Shown in pieces: positions 17,181-24,970 of a stretch of 40,247 nucleotides of DNA. A model generated the notes under the pieces. That model was not told the DNA's origin. It saw nothing but the letters and a program-made list of their open reading frames with translations, and did not search any database. Location: contig CAZNEI010000023.1 of the NCBI GenBank assembly GCA_964572045.1, forward strand, positions 1 through 40,247, given 5' to 3'. Each line of letters begins with the position of its first letter. Position 1 is the first letter of the stretch. The DNA is from CBDCKR01 sp964572045. Lineage in GTDB: Bacteria; Gemmatimonadota; Gemmatimonadetes; Longimicrobiales; Gaopeijiaceae. A program made the position numbers and the translations under genes.

Positions 17181-17715
17181 ACTTGGCCGACGTGACATCA
17201 CCTTCGGAGCTGGGCGAGGCTTCGGGTTCCGCGGAATGCTCGGGACCCGTGGGTACATCCGCCGCGAGGCGGTCTGCGAGGCAAGCCGTAAAGTCTCTCA
17301 AGATCTCCTTGGTAACGGCCCCGATCATGCCGCGGCCGAAGCGGACGATCTTGCCGGCGAGACGAATGTCGGCCAGCACGGTCACAGCGGAGCCGGCGCC
17401 CTCGAGGTCGTCGACGCGGGCTTCCATCGTCAGCACGGCGGTCCCGGATCCCCGCTTCTCCCGGGCCTTGCCATCGATCCTCAGGATCTTGCGCTCGTGG
17501 TCCACGTCGGTGAACACCACCGTCCCGGCGAAGTGCATCGCGACCGCGCCCAGTTTCACCTTGAAGGAACCCGTGTATTCTCCCTCGCCCGTGACCTCGG
17601 TGAGCTCCGCTCCCGGAAGGCATCCCACGATGCGTTGCGGTCGGGTGAGGTAGGCCCAGGCCTGGTCCGCCGGCGCATCGAGCTCAAAGCGGTCTTCGAT
17701 CTTGAGGATAGACAT
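17098..17715 (-). CDS. coxG: CoxG-like SRPBCC membrane-recruitment protein
   Basis: A 205-residue protein of the CO dehydrogenase subunit G family. The first ~145 residues form the SRPBCC/START-like fold (KIEDRFELDAPADQAWAYL, CLPGAELTEV, YTGSFKVKLGAV). An acidic linker follows, then a basic amphipathic tail (RLLPVLLRSLGSWLRRPFG), fitting the role of known CoxG in tethering the dehydrogenase to the inner membrane and delivering quinone. ATG 17715 has AAAGGA upstream. It is encoded opposite to coxSLMDE, and its 3' end overlaps coxE by 83 bases. A 244-base gap separates it from the XdhC genes upstream on its own strand, so it may have its own promoter. Confidence 0.88.
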   Translation of the reverse strand: MSILKIEDRFELDAPADQAWAYLTRPQRIVGCLPGAELTEVTGEGEYTGSFKVKLGAVAMHFAGTVVFTDVDHERKILRIDGKAREKRGSGTAVLTMEARVDDLEGAGSAVTVLADIRLAGKIVRFGRGMIGAVTKEILRDFTACLADRLAADVPTGPEHSAEPEASPSSEGDVTSAKSRGRELRLLPVLLRSLGSWLRRPFGHE

Positions 17716-17959
17716 CGCGTCCTTTACCGAATGGGGCGACCGGGGGTTGGCATCGTCGCGGGCTTCGCTGCCCGACCGAACGGTTTGGCGCCGGCCGCCG
17801 AGTATCTTCCAGCCGAGGCACCGCTCCCATGGCGCCCGCGAACCCGGGGGCCTGAAGGAGACTCGCTGCTCTCCCCCTGCGGTGTCAGGAACCGACGGTC
17901 AGGACCGTGCATGTCGGGCCCGAGGGGTGCGCGGGGTCCGCGCTCCACCACGCGGCTGC

Positions 17960-18652
17960 TCATTTCACGTCCCGCGGCTGGTCTCCGATCACCTCGGCCA
18001 AGATGGCCACGGCGATCTCGCTCGGAGTCTGGGCCCCGATGTCCAGACCTACGGGCGCTCGGATTCTCGACAGGGCTTCTCGGCCAAGCCCCCGCTCCGT
18101 CAGGCGTTCGAGCCGACGGCCATGAGTCCGTCGGCTCCCGAGCGCTCCCACGTAGAAGGCCGGGCTCCCGAGCGCAGCCACCAGCGCGGGGTCGTCGAGC
18201 TTCGGGTCATGCGTGAGGGTCACCACGGCCGTCCGGTGGTTCAGCGCGAGCTTCTCCAGCGCGGGCGCCGGCCACTCGAGGATTCGGTCTACGTCGGGAA
18301 ACCGCACCCTGGTGTTAAAGGCCCGACGCGGGTCGACGACCGTCACGGAGAAGCCCGCCTGGGTTGCCATGCGAGCCAGGGCTTGACCGATGTGCACGGC
18401 TCCCACGACGACGATGCGACGGGGGGGATTGTGCACCAGCAGGAAGTAACGCCCCTGGGGTCCGTGCAGGGGTCGTGAGCGGTCGCTGAGAAGGGCCCGG
18501 CGGGCCTCTTCGCGAAGCGGATTGCCGTCGTCCGGGATCGTCTCCAAGGGGTAGTGGAGGGCCTGCTCGCCGGTGTCGAGGTTGGTGGCGAGGACCACCG
18601 CGCGACCTCGGCCCCGGTCCTCGACCAGTTGCTGCAAGAGCTCGAGTCTCAC
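17960..18652 (-). CDS. XdhC/CoxI family protein, C-terminal Rossmann domain
   Basis: A 230-residue protein matching the NAD(P)-like Rossmann domain of the XdhC/CoxI family, which helps insert or sulfurate the molybdenum cofactor in hydroxylases of the xanthine/CO dehydrogenase family. Visible motifs: RRIVVVGAVHIGQALARMA (the family's Gly-rich turn, where a Gly is often found after VGA), VTVVDPRRAF, VVTLTHDPKLDDPAL and YVGALGSRRTH. The end PVGLDIGAQTPSEIAVAILAEVI is the usual conserved segment. Start GTG 18652 overlaps the stop of the partner gene as GTGA. In many relatives both parts are one protein; here they are two coupled genes. Confidence 0.88.
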   Translation of the reverse strand: MRLELLQQLVEDRGRGRAVVLATNLDTGEQALHYPLETIPDDGNPLREEARRALLSDRSRPLHGPQGRYFLLVHNPPRRIVVVGAVHIGQALARMATQAGFSVTVVDPRRAFNTRVRFPDVDRILEWPAPALEKLALNHRTAVVTLTHDPKLDDPALVAALGSPAFYVGALGSRRTHGRRLERLTERGLGREALSRIRAPVGLDIGAQTPSEIAVAILAEVIGDQPRDVK

Positions 18653-18975
18653 TCCACTACCTCGACGTAGATCTCGACCTCACCGCCGCAAGCCAGTCCC
18701 ACGTCCCATGCCTCCTCGTCGGTCACCCCGAAGTGCAGGAGCTTGGTGCCCCTTTGCGCCATGAGCCCTTGGGCTTCCTGGATGACGGCGCCTTCGACGC
18801 ATCCGCCCGACACGGAGCCGACGACGTCTCCGCAGTCGCTTATGCACATCTGGCTTCCGGGCTGACGAGGCGCTGAGCCCCAGGTCCGGACGACCGTAGC
18901 CACGGCCACGGTCCTGCCCTGAGCCTTCCACTCGACGGCCTGCTCGAGGACGTCGAGACGTGGGGTGGTGTTCAT
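18649..18975 (-). CDS. XdhC/CoxI family protein, N-terminal domain
   Basis: A 108-residue protein equal to the XdhC_CoxI N-terminal domain: a helix (DVLEQAVEWKAQG), TVAVATVVRTWGSAPRQPGSQM, and GDVVGSVSGGCVEG, whose conserved Cys-containing loop is diagnostic. The end LACGGEVEIYVEVVE is the family's usual closing motif. ATG 18975 has CAGGAG upstream; longer in-frame versions add unrelated sequence. The stop overlaps the next gene, so the N- and C-terminal halves are probably made in equal amounts and assemble. It is the first gene of the minus-strand maturation group, divergent from sufE. Confidence 0.88.
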   Translation of the reverse strand: MNTTPRLDVLEQAVEWKAQGRTVAVATVVRTWGSAPRQPGSQMCISDCGDVVGSVSGGCVEGAVIQEAQGLMAQRGTKLLHFGVTDEEAWDVGLACGGEVEIYVEVVE

Positions 18976-19010
18976 CAGCGGCTCCTGGCGGGAAGCGATG
19001 GAGTGTCGGT

Positions 19011-19039
19011 AGCATATATGTGCAAGCGTCCGCGTGAAA
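19011..19039 (-). promoter_or_regulatory. Weak candidate promoter of the XdhC genes
   Basis: On the minus strand TTTCAC (19039-19034) and TATGCT (19016-19011) are 17 nt apart, inside a locally AT-rich spot (CATATATG) that stands out from its GC-rich surroundings. The -35 match is poor. Confidence 0.25.
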
Positions 19040-19161
19040 CCCCGGCGGCGTGAAGGGCAGGCGGGAGAAACCCAGGCAGCGCTGCGGGGTTGAAGCCCGC
19101 AGGCCTGCTTGGGCGCAGGGCCGCCGCACAGGGCTCGATCCGACACCTAAGGCCAGAGAAA

Positions 19162-19581
19162 GTGACCCTGGACGAATTCCTCGATCGCTTTGGTCGGCTC
19201 CTCTCATGGGAGGACCGTTACCGCTATCTGATACAGTTGGGCAGGAAGCTCGAGCCTTATCCAGAAGAGCATCGGGACGAGGCCCACCTCGTTCCCGGCT
19301 GCCTGAGCCAGGTGTGGCTGGTGTCGCTCGGACCCTCCCAGGACGGACGCTTGCAGCTGCGGGCAGACAGCGATGCCCATATCGTGAAGGGACTCATCGG
19401 CGTTCTCTTCCTGCTGTACGGGGAAAAGACGGCCGAGGAGGTCCTGACCGCGGATTGCAAGGGCCTATTCGAGCGTCTCGATCTAGGTCAGCACCTGTCC
19501 GTCAATCGGCGCAACGGATTCTACTCCATGAACCGGAAGATCCGTGAGCACGCCGCTACGGCGCTCGCCGCGGAGGCTTGA
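19162..19581 (+). CDS. sufE: SufE-family sulfur-acceptor protein
   Basis: Accepts persulfide sulfur from a SufS-type cysteine desulfurase for iron-sulfur cluster assembly in the cytoplasm. From GTG 19162 the product is 139 residues, the family's usual length. The conserved active-site loop is HLVPGCLSQVWL (42-53) with the acceptor Cys47; FLDRFGRLLSWEDRYRYLI opens the domain, and LRADSDAHIVKGLIGVLFLLYG is the second signature. A longer in-frame start at 19090 adds residues without family similarity. No sufS or sufBCD is adjacent, so the partners must be elsewhere. Placement beside the Fe-S-containing hydroxylase locus may be coincidental. Confidence 0.9.
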   Translation: MTLDEFLDRFGRLLSWEDRYRYLIQLGRKLEPYPEEHRDEAHLVPGCLSQVWLVSLGPSQDGRLQLRADSDAHIVKGLIGVLFLLYGEKTAEEVLTADCKGLFERLDLGQHLSVNRRNGFYSMNRKIREHAATALAAEA

Positions 19582-19946
19582 GGAAAAACGTTGCTCGGCT
19601 GAAGGACAGCACGCCGCGAGGCCCCGGAGCCGTCGGATCTTCGAGACTTCAAGGCGTCTGGATCGGAGGATCCACACCTGAACCGGCTGTCTCTCCACAT
19701 CCCGGGGTCAGGGCCCCCGCGTTCTATACGCCGGGGGAGGCGGTAACGGTGCGCCCTGGGCGAGCGGAGTGTGTCCCGCGCCGCATGCCGGACCCTCCGG
19801 TCGGGCGGGATGATGTGCGCCGTCTCCTCTGGAGACGAGTTGACTCGGGGGGTGGCTCTGTGAGCCGCGTTCGGTGAGATTGCCGACACCGGGTCCCCCC
19901 CGGGTCATGGACACCGAGGACAAGCCTTCCAGCTGAGGGACGGGGC
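19582..19946. other. 365-base gap between sufE and the M28 lipoprotein gene
   Basis: Short open frames exist on both strands, but none has a recognisable domain or good ribosome site. I see no RNA gene and no clear promoter. GAGGGA just before 19947 is the ribosome site of the next gene. Confidence 0.4.
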
Positions 19947-20912
19947 ATGGTCTGCAGCACGACACGTGGGACGATCGGATGGTTCCCGACAGTGGCTCTC
20001 CTCCTTCTGGTCGGCGGATGCGGGGGTGGAGACGAGCAGCAGGCTGCTCGGCTTTCGGTTCGCGTGGACCGCCCGCCGTTCGACGCTTCCCGGGCCTTTC
20101 AGGACCTCGAAGCACAGGTTGCATTCGGTCCAAGGGTGCCGGGCACGGACGGCCACGCGCGGCAGATCGAATGGATGGCAGCGCAGCTTTCCGAGCTAGC
20201 CGACACCGTCTTTCTCGATGAGTTTCGGCATGTCACGGCGCAAGAGGATACGCTTCACCTGACGAACGTCATCGCGCGCTTTGGCCTCGAGAGCGATCGG
20301 CGGCTCCTCCTCCTCACCCACTGGGACACCCGCCCCGCAGCCGACCAGAGCCGAAACCCCGAGGACCGCGACAAACCCGTGCCCGGCGCCAACGACGGAG
20401 CCTCGGGCACAGCCGTGCTTCTCGAGCTGGCGCGGATGTTCGCCGCGCAGAATCCGCCAGGGGGCGTGGACCTCCTCTTCAACGACGGCGAGGACTACGG
20501 ACCCACCACGGCCGACATGTTCCTCGGGGCCGCCCACTACGCCGAGGGCAGGGGAACCGAGGATCCTCCGGACTTCGCGATCCTGCTCGACATGGTGGGC
20601 GATGCAGATCCTCGGTTCCCGGTGGAGGCCTACTCGCTCGAGGCGGCTCCCCAGCTCGTCCAACGCGTCTGGCGGATCGCGGCGGAACTCGGTTATGGCC
20701 GGTACTTTCCGCTGGACGAGACCGTGCGGGTCGTCGACGACCACCTCAAGCTGATCGACGCCGGCATCCCCACGATCGACATCATCGACTTTGAGTATGG
20801 GCCGGGGAACGAACTCTGGCATACGCCCGATGACACTCCGGAGAACACGAGCGCCCAAACACTCCACATCGTGGGAGACGTGGTCGCGGAGTTTGTGTAC
20901 CGTAATCGATGA
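19947..20912 (+). CDS. M28-family lipoprotein, glutaminyl-peptide cyclotransferase-like
   Basis: A 321-residue predicted lipoprotein: the signal peptide ends in the lipobox LVGGC with lipidated Cys25. The mature part is an M28 zinc-peptidase fold. Residues fitting the single-zinc glutaminyl cyclase pattern are Asp150 (PGANDGASGT), the acidic pair Glu182-Asp183 (DGEDYG), Asp264/265 (VVDDHLKL) and His292 (NELWHTPDDTPENT). These favour glutaminyl cyclase, which converts N-terminal Gln to pyroglutamate, over a two-zinc aminopeptidase. The location would be periplasmic, tethered to a membrane. ATG 19947 follows GAGGGA. The nitrilase gene starts 30 bases downstream, so the two are probably one transcript. 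Confidence 0.85.
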   Translation: MVCSTTRGTIGWFPTVALLLLVGGCGGGDEQQAARLSVRVDRPPFDASRAFQDLEAQVAFGPRVPGTDGHARQIEWMAAQLSELADTVFLDEFRHVTAQEDTLHLTNVIARFGLESDRRLLLLTHWDTRPAADQSRNPEDRDKPVPGANDGASGTAVLLELARMFAAQNPPGGVDLLFNDGEDYGPTTADMFLGAAHYAEGRGTEDPPDFAILLDMVGDADPRFPVEAYSLEAAPQLVQRVWRIAAELGYGRYFPLDETVRVVDDHLKLIDAGIPTIDIIDFEYGPGNELWHTPDDTPENTSAQTLHIVGDVVAEFVYRNR

Positions 20913-20942
20913 GGAACCCCGGCGCGGAGAAGAGAGAGGATC

Positions 20943-21905
20943 GTGAGTGATTCCCATAGAGTGATGGCGGCTGTCGTACAAGCGTCTCCCACGTTCTTCG
21001 ACCGGGAGGGTGCGGCAAGCAAGGTCGCTGAACTGACGGCGCAGGCGACGGCCGACGGCGCCAGACTTGTTGTCTTCCCTGAGGCGTACGTGGGCGGCTA
21101 CCCCTGGGGCCTCGCCTTCGGGACGGCGGTGGGAGGTCGGAGCGAGGCCGGCCGCCGCACGTGGAAGCGCTATTGGGATGCGGCGGTGGACGTGCCCGGC
21201 CCCACCACCCGGCGCCTGGCAAACGCGGCCCGCGAAGCGGGCGCCTACCTGGTCGTGGGCGTTGTGGAGCGCGATTCGACCTACAGCGGTGGAACCCTCT
21301 ACTGCACGCTCCTCTACTTCGGCCCCGACGGCTCACTCTTGGGAAAGCACCGGAAACTCAAGCCGACCGCGGCCGAGCGCCTCATCTGGGGCGAGGGCGA
21401 CGGCAGCACGCTGACCACGGTCGATACCCCCTTCGGGCGCATCGGGGGCCTCATCTGCTGGGAGAACTACATGCCCCTCGCCCGCATGGCGATGTACGGG
21501 AAGGGAGTGGAGATCTACCTCGCGCCCACCGCCGACTCCCGGGGACGCTGGCAGGGAACGCTTCAGCACATCGCGCTCGAGGGACGCTGCTTCGTGCTCG
21601 GATGCAACCAGCATGTGACCCGTGACATGTACCCCGACGATCTTGAGATTGCCGGCGAGCTTGACTCTTGGCCGGAAGCTCTCTGCCCCGGCGGAAGCGC
21701 GATCTACGACCCCGCCGGGACCTGCTTGGCCGGCCCGCTGTTCGATGCGGAAGGCATCTTGTTGGCTGAACTCGACATGGGTGCCGTGGCGCGCGGGAAG
21801 TTCGACTTCGATGTCGTGGGGCACTACGCCCGACCCGACGTATTCCGCCTGGAGGTCGACGAGCGTGAGCGCGCGCCCGTCACCTACCCCAAGCCCCGTT
21901 CCTGA
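20943..21905 (+). CDS. Nitrilase (carbon-nitrogen hydrolase superfamily)
   Basis: A 320-residue cytoplasmic enzyme with the Glu-Lys-Cys triad: Glu47 in FPEAYVGGYP, Lys138 in KHRKLKPT, and Cys172 in GLICWENYMPLAR. The motif around the cysteine (CWEN) and the length place it in the true nitrilase branch, which hydrolyses nitriles to carboxylic acids and ammonia, rather than among amidases or N-carbamoyl hydrolases. The substrate cannot be read from sequence. GTG 20943 is preceded by GAGAGAGG. Confidence 0.92.
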   Translation: MSDSHRVMAAVVQASPTFFDREGAASKVAELTAQATADGARLVVFPEAYVGGYPWGLAFGTAVGGRSEAGRRTWKRYWDAAVDVPGPTTRRLANAAREAGAYLVVGVVERDSTYSGGTLYCTLLYFGPDGSLLGKHRKLKPTAAERLIWGEGDGSTLTTVDTPFGRIGGLICWENYMPLARMAMYGKGVEIYLAPTADSRGRWQGTLQHIALEGRCFVLGCNQHVTRDMYPDDLEIAGELDSWPEALCPGGSAIYDPAGTCLAGPLFDAEGILLAELDMGAVARGKFDFDVVGHYARPDVFRLEVDERERAPVTYPKPRS

Positions 21906-21937
21906 GCGGGTCGAAGGCATCTGCCGGACTCACGGCC

Positions 21938-21965
21938 TTGCACGATCATTCGTTTTCTATAACTA
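21938..21965 (+). promoter_or_regulatory. AT-rich candidate promoter upstream of rocD
   Basis: A strikingly AT-rich patch (about 21946-21975) in a GC-rich window lies between the nitrilase and rocD. TTGCAC (21938-21943) and TAACTA (21960-21965) are 16 nt apart; TATAAC (21958-21963) is an alternative -10 with a short 14-nt spacer. It would give a leader of about 75 nt. Confidence 0.35.
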
Positions 21966-22044
21966 ATTATTCATCGAATCTCCTATCCGGGACTTCCGGA
22001 TTCCCATCCAATCAGGCGTCGGACGGACGCCACGCGAGCTTCTC

Positions 22045-23262
22045 ATGATCCAGGCCAGTGCATCGAAGACCGAAGCGTATTTGACAGAGGCCGACCGGTT
22101 CAGCGCCCATAACTACAAGCCCCTCCCCGTGGTTCTCGACCGAGGGGAGGGAGTGTGGGTTTGGGACGTGGACGGCACGAAGTACCTCGACATGCTTTCC
22201 GCATATTCCGCCCTGAATCAGGGGCACCGCCATCCGGACATTCTCCGAGCGGCCGAAGAGCAGATGGCCAAGCTGACGTTGACCTCCCGAGCCTTCCACA
22301 ACGACCAGATGGGTCCATTCCTCCGGGAGCTTTGCGAGGCCACGGGATTCGAGAAGGCGCTGCCGATGAACACGGGCGCCGAGGCGGTCGAGACGGCGAT
22401 CAAGACCGTGAGAAAGTGGGGCTACGAGGTGAAGGGGGTGCCGGACGGACGGGCCGAGATCATCGTCTGCGAGAATAACTTCCACGGACGCACGACCACG
22501 ATCGTCGGCTTCTCCTCGGAGACTCAGTACCGTGAGGGGTTTGGCCCCTTCACTCCCGGGTTCGTGATGGTGCCGTACGGGGATGTGGACGCCTTCGAGG
22601 TCGCCATCACCGACAACACGGTCGCCTTTCTGGTGGAGCCGCTTCAGGGCGAGGGCGGAGTCGTCGTGCCCCCAGAGGGATATCTGAGCCGAACAGCCGA
22701 AATCTGCCGTGACCGGGGCATCGCCTTCGTAGCCGACGAGATCCAGACGGGACTGGGTCGGACCGGCCGGCTCTTTTGCTGCGACTGGGAGGACGTCAAG
22801 CCCGACGTCCTCATCGTCGGCAAGGCCCTGGGGGGAGGAGTGTACCCCACGTCCGCGGCGATTGCCGACTCCGACTTCATGGACCTCTACCGGCCTGGCG
22901 ACCACGGCTCAACCTTCGGCGGGAATCCGCTCGGCGCCGCCGTGGGGCGGGCCTCCCTGCGGGTGATATTGGAGGAGAATCTGTCGCAGCGCTCTGACGA
23001 GCTGGGCACTTGGTTCATGGAGGAGCTGCGTGGCATCGAATCACCGCATGTCGAAGAGGTCCGTGGCCGCGGCCTGATGATCGGAGTTGTCATCAAGGAG
23101 TCCTCGGGAACCGCGCGCCCGTTCTGCGAGGCACTGCAGGACAGGGGGATCTTGGCCAAGGAGACCCACCACCAGGTGATTCGCTTCGCCCCTCCGCTGA
23201 CGATCGAGCAGTCGACGCTGGAAGACGCGTTGGCGGACATCGAAGTGGTATTGCGGGCGTGA
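22045..23262 (+). CDS. rocD: Ornithine aminotransferase
   Basis: PLP-dependent class III aminotransferase that converts ornithine and 2-oxoglutarate to glutamate-5-semialdehyde and glutamate, linking arginine and proline metabolism. The protein is 405 residues, as expected. It shows the ornithine-specific AYSALNQGHRHP (53-64), GAEAVETAIK (111-120), the cofactor-ring Asp in FVADEIQTGLGRTG (228-241), and the PLP lysine Lys260 in GKALGGGVYP. STFGGNPLG completes the phosphate-binding part. The start ATG 22045 has only a weak ribosome site. No other roc or arginine gene is adjacent. Confidence 0.94.
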   Translation: MIQASASKTEAYLTEADRFSAHNYKPLPVVLDRGEGVWVWDVDGTKYLDMLSAYSALNQGHRHPDILRAAEEQMAKLTLTSRAFHNDQMGPFLRELCEATGFEKALPMNTGAEAVETAIKTVRKWGYEVKGVPDGRAEIIVCENNFHGRTTTIVGFSSETQYREGFGPFTPGFVMVPYGDVDAFEVAITDNTVAFLVEPLQGEGGVVVPPEGYLSRTAEICRDRGIAFVADEIQTGLGRTGRLFCCDWEDVKPDVLIVGKALGGGVYPTSAAIADSDFMDLYRPGDHGSTFGGNPLGAAVGRASLRVILEENLSQRSDELGTWFMEELRGIESPHVEEVRGRGLMIGVVIKESSGTARPFCEALQDRGILAKETHHQVIRFAPPLTIEQSTLEDALADIEVVLRA

Positions 23263-23267
23263 GGTGA

Positions 23268-23306
23268 GCGGGTCGGGGGGCTCTCCCGAAGGGCCTCTCG
23301 ACCCGC
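23268..23306. terminator. Long stem-loop after rocD, between convergent genes
   Basis: A 16-bp stem begins five bases after the rocD stop: arm 23268-23283 pairs with arm 23291-23306 without a mismatch (13 Watson-Crick pairs, 3 G-T wobbles), with a 7-nt loop TCCCGAA. No T-tract follows. In such a GC-rich genome it is a plausible terminator for rocD and perhaps for the facing minus-strand gene. A second, smaller hairpin (CCCGGC 23418-23423 with GCCGGG 23428-23433) lies in the same 287-base gap, which otherwise shows no gene. Confidence 0.5.
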
Positions 23307-23549
23307 AAGGCCGGCCCCGGTGGCCAGGGAGGGTTCGAGGGACGAAGTCTGGGCGTCTTTGGCGACGAGACCGCTTGAGCCGAAGTGCCCTGCAGCTCAT
23401 CGAGTGCCGGAGCGGTGCCCGGCGCTCGCCGGGAATCGGGGCGGCGAGGCGTTCTGGGACGGACCTCAGCCCGCGATGCCTGGGCTACTGGGCGGTGTTG
23501 CGGAGGTGGGCGGCCGAGGGCACGGCGAGATGGAACCTCCGTGCGCCGT

Positions 23550-23831
23550 CTACTTCCACTCGATCGTTCCCTGCTTGCTCGTATCGACCTGTTCGGCCTT
23601 TCCCTCGCCGAGCAGCACGTCTTCGATCTGGGCGTAGAGGAACTGCCTCGCCTTGGCGTCCCGGGGGTCCAGTCCGTAGTGATTGATGAGCAGCGTTTGG
23701 TGCTGGAGCCACTCGGCCCAGCAGCCGGAGCAGATCTGCGCCCGAATGTGCTTTCCCAAGTCCGTGCGAAACGGCGCTCTCGCGAGCCTGGGCTTCTCTG
23801 GCCCGCAGCGGCGGCAGTGGATCGTCTCCAA
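23550..23831 (-). CDS. YggX-like Fe(2+)-trafficking / oxidative damage protection protein
   Basis: Small cytoplasmic protein, 93 residues from TTG 23831. The core WAEWLQHQTLLINHYGLDPRD matches the YggX hallmark (WxEWLxHQTxLINE), and RAPFRTDLGKHI aligns with the family's PPFPGxxGxxI segment; ARQFLYAQIEDVL matches its C-terminal helix. YggX helps protect Fe-S enzymes and handles labile iron in enterobacteria. Unlike classic YggX with one conserved Cys, this one has two CxxC pairs (Cys6/9 and Cys34/37), suggesting a metal-bound form. TTG 23831 is preferred because GAGGGGGG lies upstream; an in-frame TTG at 23852 would add seven residues but has no ribosome site. It is convergent with rocD and divergent from the fabH gene. 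Confidence 0.82.
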   Translation of the reverse strand: METIHCRRCGPEKPRLARAPFRTDLGKHIRAQICSGCWAEWLQHQTLLINHYGLDPRDAKARQFLYAQIEDVLLGEGKAEQVDTSKQGTIEWK

Positions 23832-23974
23832 GGCGGTCTCGTCCCCCCTCAATTGACAGGAGTTTCGGCGCCACAGATCGTGGCGAAAGGACGATTACCC
23901 GTCAGGGCCGAAGGGGGTCCGTCCGTTCGACATCGTACGGCCCGGTGAGGTGCCATTCGAGCGAGGGGGAGATC

Positions 23975-24970
23975 GTGACAGCGACCGCGGTCTTGGGAAC
24001 TGGCCATTACGTGCCCGAGAGGGTCATCACGAACCAGGCCCTCTCGGAGCTCATGGACACATCCGACGAGTGGATCGTGGAAAGGACGGGAATCCGTGAG
24101 CGACGCTGGATCTCTGAAGGAGAGACAGGGGCTACGATGGCTCTTCGAGCGAGCAACGACGCCCTCGAGCAGGCGGGCGTCGCGCCGCAGGACATCGATG
24201 CCATCATCCTCGCGACACTCAGCCCCGATCATTTCTTCCCGGGTACGGGGGTCTTCCTTCAGCGGGAGATGGGTGTACCGGGGATTCCGGCTCTGGACGT
24301 TCGGGCTCAGTGCACCGGCTTCCTCTACGGCCTCTCCGTCGCCGACGCCTGGATCAGGAGCGGACAGTACCGGACGATCTTGCTCGTCGGGGTGGAGATC
24401 CATTCGACGGGGATCGATGCTACGACTCGCGGCCGCGACATCGCCGTTCTCTTCGGGGACGGAGCCGGGGCGGCGGTTCTTGGAGCTTGGGAGCAAGGAG
24501 GTCGTGGGGTGCTCTCGACGCACCTGCATGCCGACGGGCGGCACGCGCAGATCCTCTGGTGTGAGGCGGCTTCGAGTGCAAGACAGCCGCGTATCACGGC
24601 CGATGACTTGGAGGCGGGTCGGCACTACCCCACGATGGTCGGGAGGGAGGTGTTCAGGCACGCCGTTGCGCGCATGCCCGAGGTCGTCGAAGAGGCTCTT
24701 TCGGCCAACGGGCTTGCGAACGACGACATCGACCTCCTCATCCCGCATCAGGCGAACGCTCGCATCTCGGAGATGGTCAGGCGCCGCCTCGGACTCCCGA
24801 AGGACCGCGTCTTCAACAACATCGAACGCTACGGAAACACCACGGCAGCGACGCTCCCCATCGCCCTCTCGGAGGCTGTCGAGGCTGGACTCCTGGAGCG
24901 GGGAGACCTGCTCGCCCTGACGGCGTTTGGATCTGGACTGACTTGGGGAGGGGCCCTGGTTCGATGGTGA
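23975..24970 (+). CDS. fabH: 3-oxoacyl-ACP synthase III (FabH type)
   Basis: Condensing enzyme that starts fatty-acid chains from acyl-CoA and malonyl-ACP. It is 331 residues from GTG 23975, which follows AGGGGGAG; an upstream in-frame start adds ten unrelated residues. The catalytic triad is intact: Cys113 (RAQCTGFLYG), His258 (LIPHQANARI) and Asn288 (ERYGNTTAAT). DEWIVERTGIRERRW (31-45) and GDGAGAAVL are typical FabH motifs. No other fatty-acid gene is adjacent, so it could be a second, specialised KAS III, but nothing in the sequence shows that. Confidence 0.93.
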   Translation: MTATAVLGTGHYVPERVITNQALSELMDTSDEWIVERTGIRERRWISEGETGATMALRASNDALEQAGVAPQDIDAIILATLSPDHFFPGTGVFLQREMGVPGIPALDVRAQCTGFLYGLSVADAWIRSGQYRTILLVGVEIHSTGIDATTRGRDIAVLFGDGAGAAVLGAWEQGGRGVLSTHLHADGRHAQILWCEAASSARQPRITADDLEAGRHYPTMVGREVFRHAVARMPEVVEEALSANGLANDDIDLLIPHQANARISEMVRRRLGLPKDRVFNNIERYGNTTAATLPIALSEAVEAGLLERGDLLALTAFGSGLTWGGALVRW

